DNA of 64,000 nt from Acidimicrobiaceae bacterium (lineage in GTDB: Bacteria > Actinomycetota > Acidimicrobiia > Acidimicrobiales > RAAP-2). Where the stretch lies: contig PLWZ01000087.1 in NCBI GenBank assembly GCA_003151235.1, positions 1-64,000 on the forward strand, read 5' to 3'. Made by a program: the position numbers and the translations under genes. Below are positions 39,393 through 48,555 of this stretch, one piece after another; position 1 is the stretch's first letter, and the number at the start of each line of letters is the position of its first letter. The notes beneath the pieces were generated by a model. It saw only the letters and a list, made by a program, of their open reading frames with translations. It was not told the origin of the DNA and did not search any database.

Positions 39393-40218
39393 CGGCCTTG
39401 CGCCCCCACATGACCAGGCCGCCACCGAGGCTCATCTTGCGCACGCCGACATCCTCAAACCCGGCCGACTCCCAGGCGCGGACGGTCCAGGCGATCGGGT
39501 ACTTCCGATAGTGGTTGGCAATGTTGGGTCCGAGGAACCGGCCGACCCGCCACCACTCCTTGCCGCCGGTCAGGAAACCGGCCGTCGGGAGGATCAAGCG
39601 GGTGTAGCACCACCAGGCGGCGCGCCAGAACGGGTTGGGCGGGGCCAAGAACTCGAGGCTGGCCACCGATCCGCCCGGTTTGACCACCCGAGCGAGCTCG
39701 GCCAGGGTGGCCGCCGGGTCATCGACGTAGCGCAACAGGTACGTGAACGTCAGCGCGTCGAACATCCGATCCGGAAAAGGGATCTCCTCGGCCCTCCCGA
39801 CGACCATATCGATCCGATCGGTGAGGCCTGCCGCCTCGACCCGGTCGACCCCGTGGCGGAGCATCGAGAAGGTCAGGTCGTAGGCAAACACCTGGGCGCC
39901 GGTCCGACGGGCGAGCTGCTGGGCCACGCCTGCGGTGCCCGACGCCACGTCCAAGACCTTGGCGGGCCGCCCGTCGACCACATGGTCGACCATGCACCGT
40001 CGCCACCTGCGGTTTTGGCCCATGGAGAGGACCTCACACAGCAGGTCATAGCGGCTCGCGAGGGGAGAGAAGAGGTCTATGGCGAAGCCGTTCGAGATCT
40101 CGGAACCGGCCCGCCCCACCTCGACCACCTTAGGTTCACCCGGCGTTCCGGGCACGCGCGCCTTTCGGACACAAAAGTCCTGGTCCCAGCCTTGACGCAT
40201 CCCCGAGTTGGGAGTCAT
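39385..40218 (-). CDS. Class I SAM-dependent methyltransferase (UbiE/MenG-like)
   Basis: The 277-aa protein has the UbiE-like layout. FSPLASRYDLLCEVLSMGQ lies before the Rossmann domain, motif I is VLDVASGTAGVAQQLA, motif II is MVVGRAEEIPFPD, and FDALTFTYLLRYVDDP and VVKPGGSVASLEF follow. The C-terminal part (FWRAAWWCYTRLILPTAGFL) is the hydrophobic substrate-side region. It may methylate a quinone or another lipid. The ATG at 40218 follows AGAGG. It is divergent from the riboswitch-controlled pilin cluster and coupled to the downstream membrane protein. Confidence 0.87.
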   Translation of the reverse strand: MTPNSGMRQGWDQDFCVRKARVPGTPGEPKVVEVGRAGSEISNGFAIDLFSPLASRYDLLCEVLSMGQNRRWRRCMVDHVVDGRPAKVLDVASGTAGVAQQLARRTGAQVFAYDLTFSMLRHGVDRVEAAGLTDRIDMVVGRAEEIPFPDRMFDALTFTYLLRYVDDPAATLAELARVVKPGGSVASLEFLAPPNPFWRAAWWCYTRLILPTAGFLTGGKEWWRVGRFLGPNIANHYRKYPIAWTVRAWESAGFEDVGVRKMSLGGGLVMWGRKAGG

Positions 40219-40259
40219 CGGCCTCTAGTCTTTTTCCTGATCGGAGGCAGCTTCATTGG

Positions 40260-40340
40260 CGCCGACGAAAAGGCAAAACCTTCGTGAGAAGGCGACGCAA
40301 AGCCACGGGACTCTGGGAGTCAGCCGGGCCATCGAATCGG
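40260..40340 (+). promoter_or_regulatory. c-di-GMP-I riboswitch (GEMM-I)
   Basis: The sequence has the GEMM-I core: GGCAAAACC (40272-40280), a hairpin CCTTC-GTGA-GAAGG (40279-40292) capped by a GNRA tetraloop, GACGCAAAGCC (40294-40304) and a second hairpin GACTC-TGG-GAGTC (40309-40321), then AGCCGGGCC (40322-40330). CCGA at 40262 can pair with TCGG at 40337 to close the outer stem. These are the conserved blocks of the RNA that binds cyclic di-GMP. It lies on the plus strand about 100 bases upstream of a pilin-like gene cluster. No strong terminator follows, so control may act on translation or through a structure I cannot resolve by eye. Confidence 0.9.
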
Positions 40341-40407
40341 TCGCACCCCGCAGCCGAGTCGGAGGCTTTCCCAGGTCACAAATTCGGAGAGGAAAAGGGA
40401 AAGTCTG

Positions 40408-40443
40408 ATGGCCAACCAGGACGCCTCGACCGTCACGTCGTGA
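40408..40443 (+). CDS. Eleven-codon leader ORF
   Basis: ATG at 40408 opens an 11-residue frame (MANQDASTVTS) with a strong purine-rich ribosome binding site (GAGAGGAAAAGGGA, 40388-40401). Its TGA overlaps the GTG start of the pilin-like gene by 4 bases (GTGA, 40440-40443). The pilin-like gene has no ribosome binding site of its own, so translation is probably coupled through this leader, between riboswitch and pilin. Alternatively, the ATG is the true pilin start followed by a frameshift. Confidence 0.5.
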   Translation: MANQDASTVTS

Positions 40444-43286
40444 GGACGATCGCCCACGCCCTGACCCGGTTGTGGTCCGCCATCCCCTTGTCCCAGGCGC
40501 GGCGGCGCGACGAAGGCTTCGCGATGCTCGACTGCATCGTCGCGATGGTGGTCCTTCTCGCGGTACTCCTCCCGACCGCGTACCTGTTCACCAATGTGCT
40601 CTCGCAGGCCGCATCGGCACGTCAGAGGCTGACGGCGCTGTCGGTGGCCGAGCAGTGGATCGAGAAGCTCAACACCCAGGGCCCCCCCGCCGACACCAAC
40701 AGCCAGCCCGAGGTGGGGACGGCAATCTCGGAGACGTCGTCGGTGCTCTCGGGAATCACCTACAAGGTGAGCGCCCTGTTCAACTGGACGGACGCCACCG
40801 GCGGGTCGCCCGACTTCTGCAGCACCGACACCTCTCCCGTGCTCGGACTCCAGGTGACCGTCTCGTGGACGGCCAGCCAGAGCTTCACCGATCAGGCCAT
40901 TCTCAACTTCCCGGCGTCGGGCAACCTGACCGACGGCTACCTCGCCATCCAGGTGAACGGCGACCCGGCGTTCAGTCTCGGCCCGCCGACCGTGACGCCG
41001 CCCGCCGACGTCTATGACAACGCGTGGGCTTCGGCTTCGCGGGTCCAGGCGATCCCCGTGCAGGTGTCGGGAACGAACCTCACCACGCCTTATTCCTTGA
41101 ACCCGGACGCCCACGGGTGCACGTTCCTCCAGCTCGCCCCCGGCACGTACTCCGTTCAGGTCGGGCCCGGACCCAACTCGACCTACGTCGCCAACTACAA
41201 CGAGGCGTCCTCGGAAACCCAGGCGCTCTCAAACCAGGCCGCCATCACGGTGAGCGATGCCGAGATCACTCAGGTGGTCTTCCAATACGACGAGGGTGCC
41301 AACATCGGGCTCACCTACCCGAGCTCCACCACGACCGACGACGGGATCTCGTGCCCGGCGACTGCGAGCCTGACCTGCCTGGCCATGGGTCAGTCGCCCA
41401 CGAGCGTGACGTCACCAAACGCCTCGCCCATTGCGACCGGCATCGCAAAGACGAGCTCGGGTTGGTCGGTCGCGTCCTTCCCGACGTCCATGACCCGGAT
41501 CGAACACGTGGCTTGCACAACGAGCGCCTGCATCGCCGTCGGCTACAGCTCGTCGGGAGCGGCCGCGGCGATATCGACCAATGGCACTACGTGGAACACC
41601 ACGACCCTTCCCTCGGGGGTGACGCAGCTGACCGACATCGTCTGTCCAACGAGTGCGACGACCCCCGCATGCATCGCAATCGGCAACAGCGCGTCGGCGG
41701 GCGTCGTCCTGACCGCGACGATCTCGGGGTCGACCGCTACTTGGACGAACGACACGATTCCGGCGACGACCGCGCTCAGCCAGATCGTCTGCCGGAGCGC
41801 GACCGCACAGCCAATCTGCTTCGTTTCCGGGACCACCGCGACCGGGGCCACGATCTTCTCCAACACAGGGTCGTCGGCACCCGGGACCACGTGGACGGCC
41901 TTCACCCAAACCGGCATGACGATGATCACCATCGCGTCGGTGGTGTGCAACAGCACAACCTTCTGCATCGCGATGGGCACCGGCAAGGACCCAACAACGG
42001 TGGTTCCCCTCGTCATCTCTATTACGAGCATCAGTGGCAAGGTGGTCACATGGAAGCCGTTCACGGCGAGCGGCTTCACCATGAGCACCCTCACCTCCAT
42101 CGCCTGCACGTCGTCGGGCTTCTTCTGCTGGGCGGGCGGTACCGGCCAGATCGGATCCGGATCGGTCGGGCCGATCATGATCTACTGCAACGCCACCGCC
42201 GGTTCGTTGTGCTCGTCCGGCAGCGGCGCGACGTTCAAAAACGACACGGTCCCGGCCGGCCTGACGTCGGTGGGCTCGATCACTTGTCCGAGCACCGCGA
42301 TCCCGTGCTTCGCTCTTGATACGACGAGCACGAGCGCAGGCGTGTTGACGCTCGCCAGCGGCACGGCCTGGACCTCGGCGACGCTTCCGAGCGGCGTGGT
42401 GACCCTGACCCAGCTCACCTGTCCCACTACCACCGCGTGCTACGCCGTCGGCACCAACTCCACTTCGGCGATCATCCTGGTACTCAAGGCCGGGACCTGG
42501 AGCGCCGCAACCTTCAGTGGAACGACGGGGGGCAACCCGGTGTCCATCACCGGCCTTGTCTGTACCGCTGCGACCACGTGTGAGGCGGCCGGCGCGACCG
42601 AAACCGCCGCCGCGGTGCTCGACTACAACAACGCGTCCGTCTCCTTCTCTGGTTCGGGGACGCCGACCACCCTCGTCGGGATGTACCTGGACAACCCGCC
42701 GATCATGGTGTCCAACTCCAATCTGCAGCCGCAGACCACGATTGAGATGTCCGCCCCGACCTCCGCGAACGGCCCTCAGACTCAGGTGGGTCCGCTCTTC
42801 CCGTTCCAGAGCGGCTACTCGGTCGCGGCGGGCTACTGCGCATCGGAGCTTACGACGGGGTCGGCATCGGCATCGACGGTCCCCGGAGCGGCCACCGGTA
42901 CGACCCCGGCCGAAGCCTCGGTCATCCTGCCGATGGGGATCCTCCCCATCGAGGCCACGACTTCGACCGGGGCGGTGCTCTCGGGTGCCACCATCACGAT
43001 CGCGGACGCCTCGTGCACGTCGAGCGCAGAGCTGACCCCGCTGAGCAGTGGGTCGTACCCGGCCCTGTCCAACCCACCGACGAACCCGTCCAACCCGACG
43101 AGCTACTCCATGCCGACGACCGGGGTCGACGGTCTCAGCCGGATCGCTGTCATCTACGGCACCTACGTCGTCACCGTCACGTCCGGGGGCACTCACGCGA
43201 CAACGACGGTCACCGTCAACCCGACCTCGATCGTAGTGGGCGGCGCGACGTACTACATGCCCGCCTTCGTGCCGGTCCCGGACTGA
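40440..43286 (+). CDS. Type IV pilin-like protein with large Cys-repeat C-terminal domain
   Basis: The protein is 948 aa. It has a 26-residue basic leader ending in G, then a class III-like methylation site G|FAMLD and a hydrophobic helix (IVAMVVLLAVLLPTAYLF), as in PilV-type minor pilins. The fifth mature residue is Asp instead of the usual Glu. About 41345-42600 encodes roughly ten copies of a C-x(5-9)-C-x-A-x-G type repeat spaced 40-50 residues apart with W/T-rich strands, suggesting a beta-propeller-like adhesin. Two more beta domains follow. The GTG start is coupled to the leader ORF. An apparent GTG at 40284 is part of the riboswitch tetraloop and is not the start. Confidence 0.85.
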   Translation: MRTIAHALTRLWSAIPLSQARRRDEGFAMLDCIVAMVVLLAVLLPTAYLFTNVLSQAASARQRLTALSVAEQWIEKLNTQGPPADTNSQPEVGTAISETSSVLSGITYKVSALFNWTDATGGSPDFCSTDTSPVLGLQVTVSWTASQSFTDQAILNFPASGNLTDGYLAIQVNGDPAFSLGPPTVTPPADVYDNAWASASRVQAIPVQVSGTNLTTPYSLNPDAHGCTFLQLAPGTYSVQVGPGPNSTYVANYNEASSETQALSNQAAITVSDAEITQVVFQYDEGANIGLTYPSSTTTDDGISCPATASLTCLAMGQSPTSVTSPNASPIATGIAKTSSGWSVASFPTSMTRIEHVACTTSACIAVGYSSSGAAAAISTNGTTWNTTTLPSGVTQLTDIVCPTSATTPACIAIGNSASAGVVLTATISGSTATWTNDTIPATTALSQIVCRSATAQPICFVSGTTATGATIFSNTGSSAPGTTWTAFTQTGMTMITIASVVCNSTTFCIAMGTGKDPTTVVPLVISITSISGKVVTWKPFTASGFTMSTLTSIACTSSGFFCWAGGTGQIGSGSVGPIMIYCNATAGSLCSSGSGATFKNDTVPAGLTSVGSITCPSTAIPCFALDTTSTSAGVLTLASGTAWTSATLPSGVVTLTQLTCPTTTACYAVGTNSTSAIILVLKAGTWSAATFSGTTGGNPVSITGLVCTAATTCEAAGATETAAAVLDYNNASVSFSGSGTPTTLVGMYLDNPPIMVSNSNLQPQTTIEMSAPTSANGPQTQVGPLFPFQSGYSVAAGYCASELTTGSASASTVPGAATGTTPAEASVILPMGILPIEATTSTGAVLSGATITIADASCTSSAELTPLSSGSYPALSNPPTNPSNPTSYSMPTTGVDGLSRIAVIYGTYVVTVTSGGTHATTTVTVNPTSIVVGGATYYMPAFVPVPD

Positions 43287-44176
43287 TGAAGGGGTGTCTG
43301 CGTGTACAGGCTCGGCGGAGGGCGTCCCGGGCAGCCGACGAGGCGATCGCAAGGGACGAGGCCGGGGTCACCCTGGTGGAGTTGGCTGTGGCCACGGCAA
43401 CCCTAATGATTCTCTTCGCCATGACGATTCCCATAGTCGACACGCTCTTTTCGACGGTGGCGCGGGTGAATAACACCTATACCAACGTCAATCAGCTCCT
43501 ACCGGTCTCGACCAACCTGCAACGCTTCATGCGTTCGGCCGTCGAACCGGGTCCGACGAACAGCGGCGTCCCCGTTCCAGCCTTCGTCACGGGGGCGATC
43601 CTTCCGACCTCGTTGACCTTCTACACCAACATCGGAGATCCCAACGGGCCGGCACAGATCGTGGCGAGTTGCGCGTCGACCACCCCGAGCACGGGACTTT
43701 GCAACGCTGGGGGGACCTTCACGGTCACCGAGGCGACCGCCAAGAGCGGCACGTGTCCGCCCACCGGGTCCGGCGTGTGCACCTACAACAGCCCCCACAC
43801 GCTCATCACGGTCAACGGTGTATCCAACTTCTCCGATAACGCACCGTTGTTCGTCTACACCCTCCTCCTCAACACATCGACGAGTTCGGGAACCACGTCG
43901 ACGACCTCGCAGGTGGGGACCAGTTGCTCGGGCTCAACCGCGCCGTCGTGCTTCTACTCGAGCGACGTCTCGGCGTTCGCAAGCTGCACGAGCACCGGAA
44001 GTACGACCGGCAACGTGCTGCAGAATTGTCAACCGGCAGAGGTCTATGCGATCACGATCGACCTGCAGGTCAACGGGGTCTCGACCGGGCGCACCGCTGG
44101 TGGCCAATCCGAGGACAACACGACCGTGTACCTGCTCTCCCCGGTCTCTTCCAACTATCAGACAATGGTGGGCTGA
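43286..44176 (+). CDS. Type IV pilin-like protein (PilW-like)
   Basis: The 296-aa protein has a 27-residue leader with basic residues ending in G, then the prepilin site G|VTLVE with the canonical Glu at position 5, and a hydrophobic helix (LAVATATLMILFAMTIPIV). The secreted part is Ser/Thr-rich with at least seven Cys in pairs, and looks like a PilW or minor-pilin head. Its ATG overlaps the preceding stop (TGATG), so it is coupled to the large pilin. The pilus motor and secretin genes are not in this window. Confidence 0.85.
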   Translation: MKGCLRVQARRRASRAADEAIARDEAGVTLVELAVATATLMILFAMTIPIVDTLFSTVARVNNTYTNVNQLLPVSTNLQRFMRSAVEPGPTNSGVPVPAFVTGAILPTSLTFYTNIGDPNGPAQIVASCASTTPSTGLCNAGGTFTVTEATAKSGTCPPTGSGVCTYNSPHTLITVNGVSNFSDNAPLFVYTLLLNTSTSSGTTSTTSQVGTSCSGSTAPSCFYSSDVSAFASCTSTGSTTGNVLQNCQPAEVYAITIDLQVNGVSTGRTAGGQSEDNTTVYLLSPVSSNYQTMVG

Positions 44177-44178
44177 CG

Positions 44179-46233
44179 ATGAGCGGCAGACGTGAGTGGC
44201 GGCCGGTGTACCACCTGGGCGACCGCAAGGCGGTGCGAGCGATGGAGCGGGCCCGCGAAGCGGGCCAGGCCGCCATGGGGATGGTCATCGGGCTGATCCT
44301 GCTGATCTCGCTGACCGCGGGGGCCCTCGCGGCCACTGCGATGCAGCACGATCCGCTGGTCTCCAACGACGTGGTCCAACATCTGGCCTACCGGGCCCTC
44401 CAGTCCGGGATCGACTCCTACCTGTCGGCGGTGAACCAGAATCCCAACCTGGTCAACTGCAACAGCTTGAACACGTCGTCATCGAGCACCGCGTGCCCGT
44501 CCTCTGAGCTTCCTGCCCTCGACACCTGGGAGACGGTCACAGGAAACGGGAACAACCCGATCACCGAGAAGTTCATGTGGACCAACCCATGGTTGTGCTT
44601 CAACACGGCATGCTCAGCCGTTGGGTCGACGGCCGGCCAGACGCTGGAGTACGTGAAGGAGCTCGTCTACGGCGCCGCCCAGAACGGCAAGAGGGTCTCG
44701 TTCCAGAGCTCGTACGTGAACTTCACGCCCGAGAACGGGTTCTTGACCCACATTTTCTGGAGCAACTACGAGTCAACCGTCCCGGCGTCCGGCCAGACCG
44801 CGAACTGCACGTACGACTGGAACGACAATTACGGGGGACCCGACATCAACAACCAAAACAACTTCAACAGCTCCAACTGTGGCGCCGTGTTCTTCGGTCC
44901 GGGGGACACGCTGTACGGGCCCGTGTACTCGAACGACTCCTTCTACGTGGACTCGTCCCCGAACTTCGGCTCCACGGCAGATCCCTCCACCATAACGACG
45001 CACGACCCCAACTGTCTGTTCGTCGATCCATTCGACAATCACGGGACGGCCGCAACATGCTCAGGCGCCAACACCGCCGACGTCGGTACCTACAACTCGG
45101 CAACCAGTTCTGACAATGCCCAGCTGGAGCCCTTGCCTACGACCGACACCGCGCTGGCGGCCATCGCAGCGCAGACGGGCTGCCTGTATTCGGGCCCGAC
45201 AACAATTCAGCTCAGCAATAGCGGAACCACCGAAAACATGACCGTGTACAGCCCAAATACCCCGGTCTCGTCCAACAACGACGGAGATAATGTCTCGACG
45301 AACCCAAATCAGTGCGGCTACAACTCAACGAATGGATCGGTGGTCAACGTCTCGCCAGGGGTGACCGTGGCGGCGCCGGCCAATGGGGTCGTCTACGTCG
45401 AGAACACGCCGTCTTCGCAGACCTGCAACGCGTATGCCAACCCGTATGACGGGGTGAGTGGCACGGGTCTGTACTCGCAGCTCGGCCTCTACTACGGCCA
45501 GACGGCGACCCCGGACTGTGAAGGCGACGCCTTCGTCAGCGGGACCGTGAGCGGAGCGCTCACGATCGCGACCCAGAACGACATCATCGTCGACAACCCC
45601 ATCACCTATGTCGACTGTGGGTCCTCATTCAATAGCCAGTTCGCCAACCAGTGCGCGTACAGCTCATCTGCCGGAATGCCGAACGACGCCCTCGGCCTCA
45701 TCGCCTTTGCCTATGTCGATGTCAACCGCCCCCTCAAAACGGTCAGCGGCACCACGTCCGTGATGGCTTCGTGCGGCGGCACGGGCGCCCTGGCGGCCCC
45801 GCTGTGTGATCCTGGGGCCTCCGGTCTCACGATCGACGCTGCGATTCTCGCCCTGAACGACGGCTTCGGTGTGAACAACTACACGTTCGCCGGGAACGGG
45901 AACAACAGCGGGAACACCGAGGGAACGCTCGACGTCTACGGCTCGATCTCGGAGGACTACCGGCCGGCCGTCGGGACCTTCAGCAACGGTTCCGCGGCTA
46001 CTGGGTACACGAAGTACTACATCTGGGACAGCCGGCTCGGGTACGTGAACGTCCCCGACTACCTGGATCCCGGGACGCCGCGCTGGTCGATCGCGTCGAC
46101 GGCCGTCGCCCAGGGAGTCACGTGCACGACCTCGACCGCATTGCCCGGCTACTGGACCGCCAGCAACAGCTACGGCACCACGCCGCAGTCAACAGCCGAA
46201 CCGAGCTGTGGCAGCGCCACCGGCTACCCGTAG
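44179..46233 (+). CDS. Large secreted protein with PilX-like N terminus
   Basis: The 684-aa protein has a basic N-terminal leader and a hydrophobic segment near residues 33-50 (MGMVIGLILLISLTAGALAA), in the position of a PilX-type pilin helix. No Glu-5 is present (the run after G29 is QAAMG). The rest is Asn/Ser/Thr/Gly-rich, with many Cys and repeated short aromatic motifs, typical of an extracellular beta-rich adhesin. The ATG lies two bases after the previous stop, so the three genes form one operon under the c-di-GMP riboswitch. The precise assembly role is inferred from order and N termini. Confidence 0.8.
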   Translation: MSGRREWRPVYHLGDRKAVRAMERAREAGQAAMGMVIGLILLISLTAGALAATAMQHDPLVSNDVVQHLAYRALQSGIDSYLSAVNQNPNLVNCNSLNTSSSSTACPSSELPALDTWETVTGNGNNPITEKFMWTNPWLCFNTACSAVGSTAGQTLEYVKELVYGAAQNGKRVSFQSSYVNFTPENGFLTHIFWSNYESTVPASGQTANCTYDWNDNYGGPDINNQNNFNSSNCGAVFFGPGDTLYGPVYSNDSFYVDSSPNFGSTADPSTITTHDPNCLFVDPFDNHGTAATCSGANTADVGTYNSATSSDNAQLEPLPTTDTALAAIAAQTGCLYSGPTTIQLSNSGTTENMTVYSPNTPVSSNNDGDNVSTNPNQCGYNSTNGSVVNVSPGVTVAAPANGVVYVENTPSSQTCNAYANPYDGVSGTGLYSQLGLYYGQTATPDCEGDAFVSGTVSGALTIATQNDIIVDNPITYVDCGSSFNSQFANQCAYSSSAGMPNDALGLIAFAYVDVNRPLKTVSGTTSVMASCGGTGALAAPLCDPGASGLTIDAAILALNDGFGVNNYTFAGNGNNSGNTEGTLDVYGSISEDYRPAVGTFSNGSAATGYTKYYIWDSRLGYVNVPDYLDPGTPRWSIASTAVAQGVTCTTSTALPGYWTASNSYGTTPQSTAEPSCGSATGYP

Positions 46234-46242
46234 ATCGAGGGA

Positions 46243-48213
46243 TTAGCTCTGTAGAGCGTCGACCGCCGGGACCCCGGGCTCGCCGGCGGGTCGGGCGGCC
46301 TGGATGACGTCTGTGATCTCGCTGCCGACGAGTTCGTCGCGGTCGAGCAGCGCGTCGCGCAGCGCCTCGACCACATGGCGGTTGTGCTCGAGCATCGAGC
46401 GAGCGTCGTCCTTCGAACGGGTGAGCAGGCGTTCCACCTCGTCACGTCCGGCGTCGGTCGACAGGACCTTGGCCGTGGCATCGGATGGACCGGTCAAGCT
46501 CATGGAGGTGTCGGCGATCAACGACGAGCCCATGCCGAGCACCCCGACCATTTGGCATGCCGTAGTCGTGGCCGTCGCCAGGTCGCCGGCGACGCCCGTG
46601 GACGTCTCCCCGAAGAACAACTCCTCGGCGGCCATTCCCCCCATGGCGATCTGGATCAGCGCCCGCATCTCGCTCTTGGTCCGGGTGAACCGCTCCTCTG
46701 CGTCCGAGTGGGCGAGCAGGCCGAGCGCCTCCTTGCGCTTCACGATGCTCAGCAGGTCGAGTGTCCGTCCGCGGCCGACCAACCAGGCCACCGTGGCGTG
46801 GCCGGACTCGTGTGTGGCGATCATTCGCCGCTCGGCCTCGGTGTAGAGGGCCCCGTTGGCGAGTCCGATCTCGTTGGTCATCTTGGCCCGGGTGATGTCG
46901 GCCCATGACATGGCGTGCGCGTCGCGGCGTAGTGCCCAGATCAGTGCCTCGTCCAAGAGGTGCTCGATCATCACCGGCGAGTAGCCCGCCGTCATGCCGG
47001 CGAGCGCCTCGCGCCGTCCGTCGTCGTCGAGCTCCGTCGTGTGTGCCTTTTTGCCGAGATAGAAGTCGATGATGTCTCGCCGTCCGGCTCTGGTCGGCAG
47101 GTCGAAGTAGATCGACCGGTCGAAGCGGCCAGGGCGCAAAAGTGCCGCGTCGAGGTCGGCGGCCCGGTTGGTGGCTCCGATCACGAGCATGTTGGCCGGC
47201 ACCGAGCCCGGTTTGTGCAAGTGACGCTTCGTGGGCAGCCACTGATTGATGAAGTCAACCATCAAGCCGCGCAGCTTGGTGCTACCGGTCGGAGTCTCGA
47301 AGGACTGCAGTTGGATCAAGAGCTCGTTGACGACGCCCGCGACCCCTTCGCGGTGGCCGCCGAGGCCGGACCCCGAGCGCGATGCGCCGATGGCGTCGAT
47401 CTCCTCGATGAAGCCGATCGCCCCACCCTCGCGGCGGGCGTGACGGCGCAATGCCTTGAAGTAGGAGCGGATCTTTCGGTTCGTCGCCCCGTAGTACATC
47501 GACTGGAACGCGGAAGAGGATACGAACAGGAACGGCACGCCGGCCTCGGCGGCGAGCGCCTTGGCCAGGTAGGTCTTTCCGGTGCCGGGCGGACCCTCGA
47601 ACAGGACGGCCCGGCGGGGTGTGCCCCCCATGCGCTCGGCGAATATGCGGTGCGCGAGAAACAGGTTGAGGGTCTTGCGAACCTCTTCGACAACGGCGTC
47701 TGCGCCCCGGACGTCGTCGAAGTGGACGTCGATCTCACCGGGCCGGTACAGCACGTGGGGAGACCGAGCCGCTCCGACCACCGACGCCAGCATCATGCCA
47801 ACGAGGACCGCGATAAGGGCGATCGCGGGGATATAGGGAACGAGCGAACTCGGGATGTGCGGGATCGAGAACGCCTGGTGGTGCCACACGAGCGCCCGCA
47901 GCAGTAGGGCAACGGCGACGGGCAGGAGCACGATCGCCAGGCGGGCGAATCGCCGCTGTCGGACCCGTTCCCGGGTCCGCCCGACATCGGCCCCGTCGGG
48001 GATCACGCCAGTGTCGGAAAGTGTGTCGAGGCCGGGATCGGGCACCGATGTTCCACTCGAGTCGCCGTCGATCGGCGTGCCAAGGCACGGCGGTGAGGCG
48101 ATCGCGGAGCGGAGAGGGTCGCTGTCCGCCCATCCCTGGTGGGTGGGTTGGTCCGCCGGGCTCAACACACGTCCTCTCGGTTCGACATTCCGAAAGGGCG
48201 TCGGTTTCGCCAC
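46243..48213 (-). CDS. FtsH-like ATP-dependent zinc metalloprotease
   Basis: The product is about 656 aa with two membrane segments (around residues 92-110 and 127-148) and an AAA domain with Walker A GPPGTGKT (207-214). In FtsH the Walker B reads FIDEID; here it is GFIEEIDAIG, with the first Asp replaced by Glu. A peptidase domain follows with the zinc-binding HESGH and the third ligand in AGDLATAT. Arg finger RPGRFDR is present. It would degrade membrane or misfolded proteins. The start is uncertain (GTG 48213 chosen; TTG 48276 possible). It is convergent with the pilin operon, ending 9 bases from it, and is probably a paralogue of the housekeeping ftsH. Confidence 0.85.
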   Translation of the reverse strand: MAKPTPFRNVEPRGRVLSPADQPTHQGWADSDPLRSAIASPPCLGTPIDGDSSGTSVPDPGLDTLSDTGVIPDGADVGRTRERVRQRRFARLAIVLLPVAVALLLRALVWHHQAFSIPHIPSSLVPYIPAIALIAVLVGMMLASVVGAARSPHVLYRPGEIDVHFDDVRGADAVVEEVRKTLNLFLAHRIFAERMGGTPRRAVLFEGPPGTGKTYLAKALAAEAGVPFLFVSSSAFQSMYYGATNRKIRSYFKALRRHARREGGAIGFIEEIDAIGASRSGSGLGGHREGVAGVVNELLIQLQSFETPTGSTKLRGLMVDFINQWLPTKRHLHKPGSVPANMLVIGATNRAADLDAALLRPGRFDRSIYFDLPTRAGRRDIIDFYLGKKAHTTELDDDGRREALAGMTAGYSPVMIEHLLDEALIWALRRDAHAMSWADITRAKMTNEIGLANGALYTEAERRMIATHESGHATVAWLVGRGRTLDLLSIVKRKEALGLLAHSDAEERFTRTKSEMRALIQIAMGGMAAEELFFGETSTGVAGDLATATTTACQMVGVLGMGSSLIADTSMSLTGPSDATAKVLSTDAGRDEVERLLTRSKDDARSMLEHNRHVVEALRDALLDRDELVGSEITDVIQAARPAGEPGVPAVDALQS

Positions 48214-48555
48214 TCGCTCCCCGTCAGCCAGGCGACCATCTTTGCCTGACGGATCAATGCTCCGCCCTGGTGTCAACGGCTTCCGTAGGCACCGTCGACA
48301 GTGTGCACTGCACTACGTCTCACAAGCGTCCCACAAGTACCGCCACCTGGGAAATGTTTTTTCGAAAAGTTGCCGTCCCACCGACGCTCGGCGACGGCGG
48401 CCGAAGGTGTCGTTGCGCCTGAGCGTCGTTCATGGTGGGCTGCACCGGTGCCTCGTCCGAACACGACGCTGTCCGCTCCGAGCGGGCCGGGTCGCCGCCT
48501 GCGGAGAGCGGCTGTCGCTGCGCTTCCCGAGCCAGCGGTGCGTCGCATTCGGGCG
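48214..48555. other. Divergent intergenic region
   Basis: This gap of about 342 bases lies between the FtsH-like gene (minus) and the methyltransferase gene (plus). The methyltransferase frame is open upstream to 48301, but that part is Arg/Pro-rich and unlike the rest of the protein. A short A/T-rich patch (about 48350-48370) may be a promoter. Nothing else is evident. Confidence 0.35.

Noticed and set aside
40284-40439. GTG at 40284 as the start of the large pilin-like gene
   Set aside because: That GTG is the GNRA tetraloop of the c-di-GMP riboswitch; the downstream GTG at 40440, coupled to a leader ORF, is more plausible.
41412-43352. Long minus-strand frame opposite the pilin-like gene
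   Set aside because: Arg/Gly-rich composition with no motifs; it is the antisense shadow of a GC-rich coding region.
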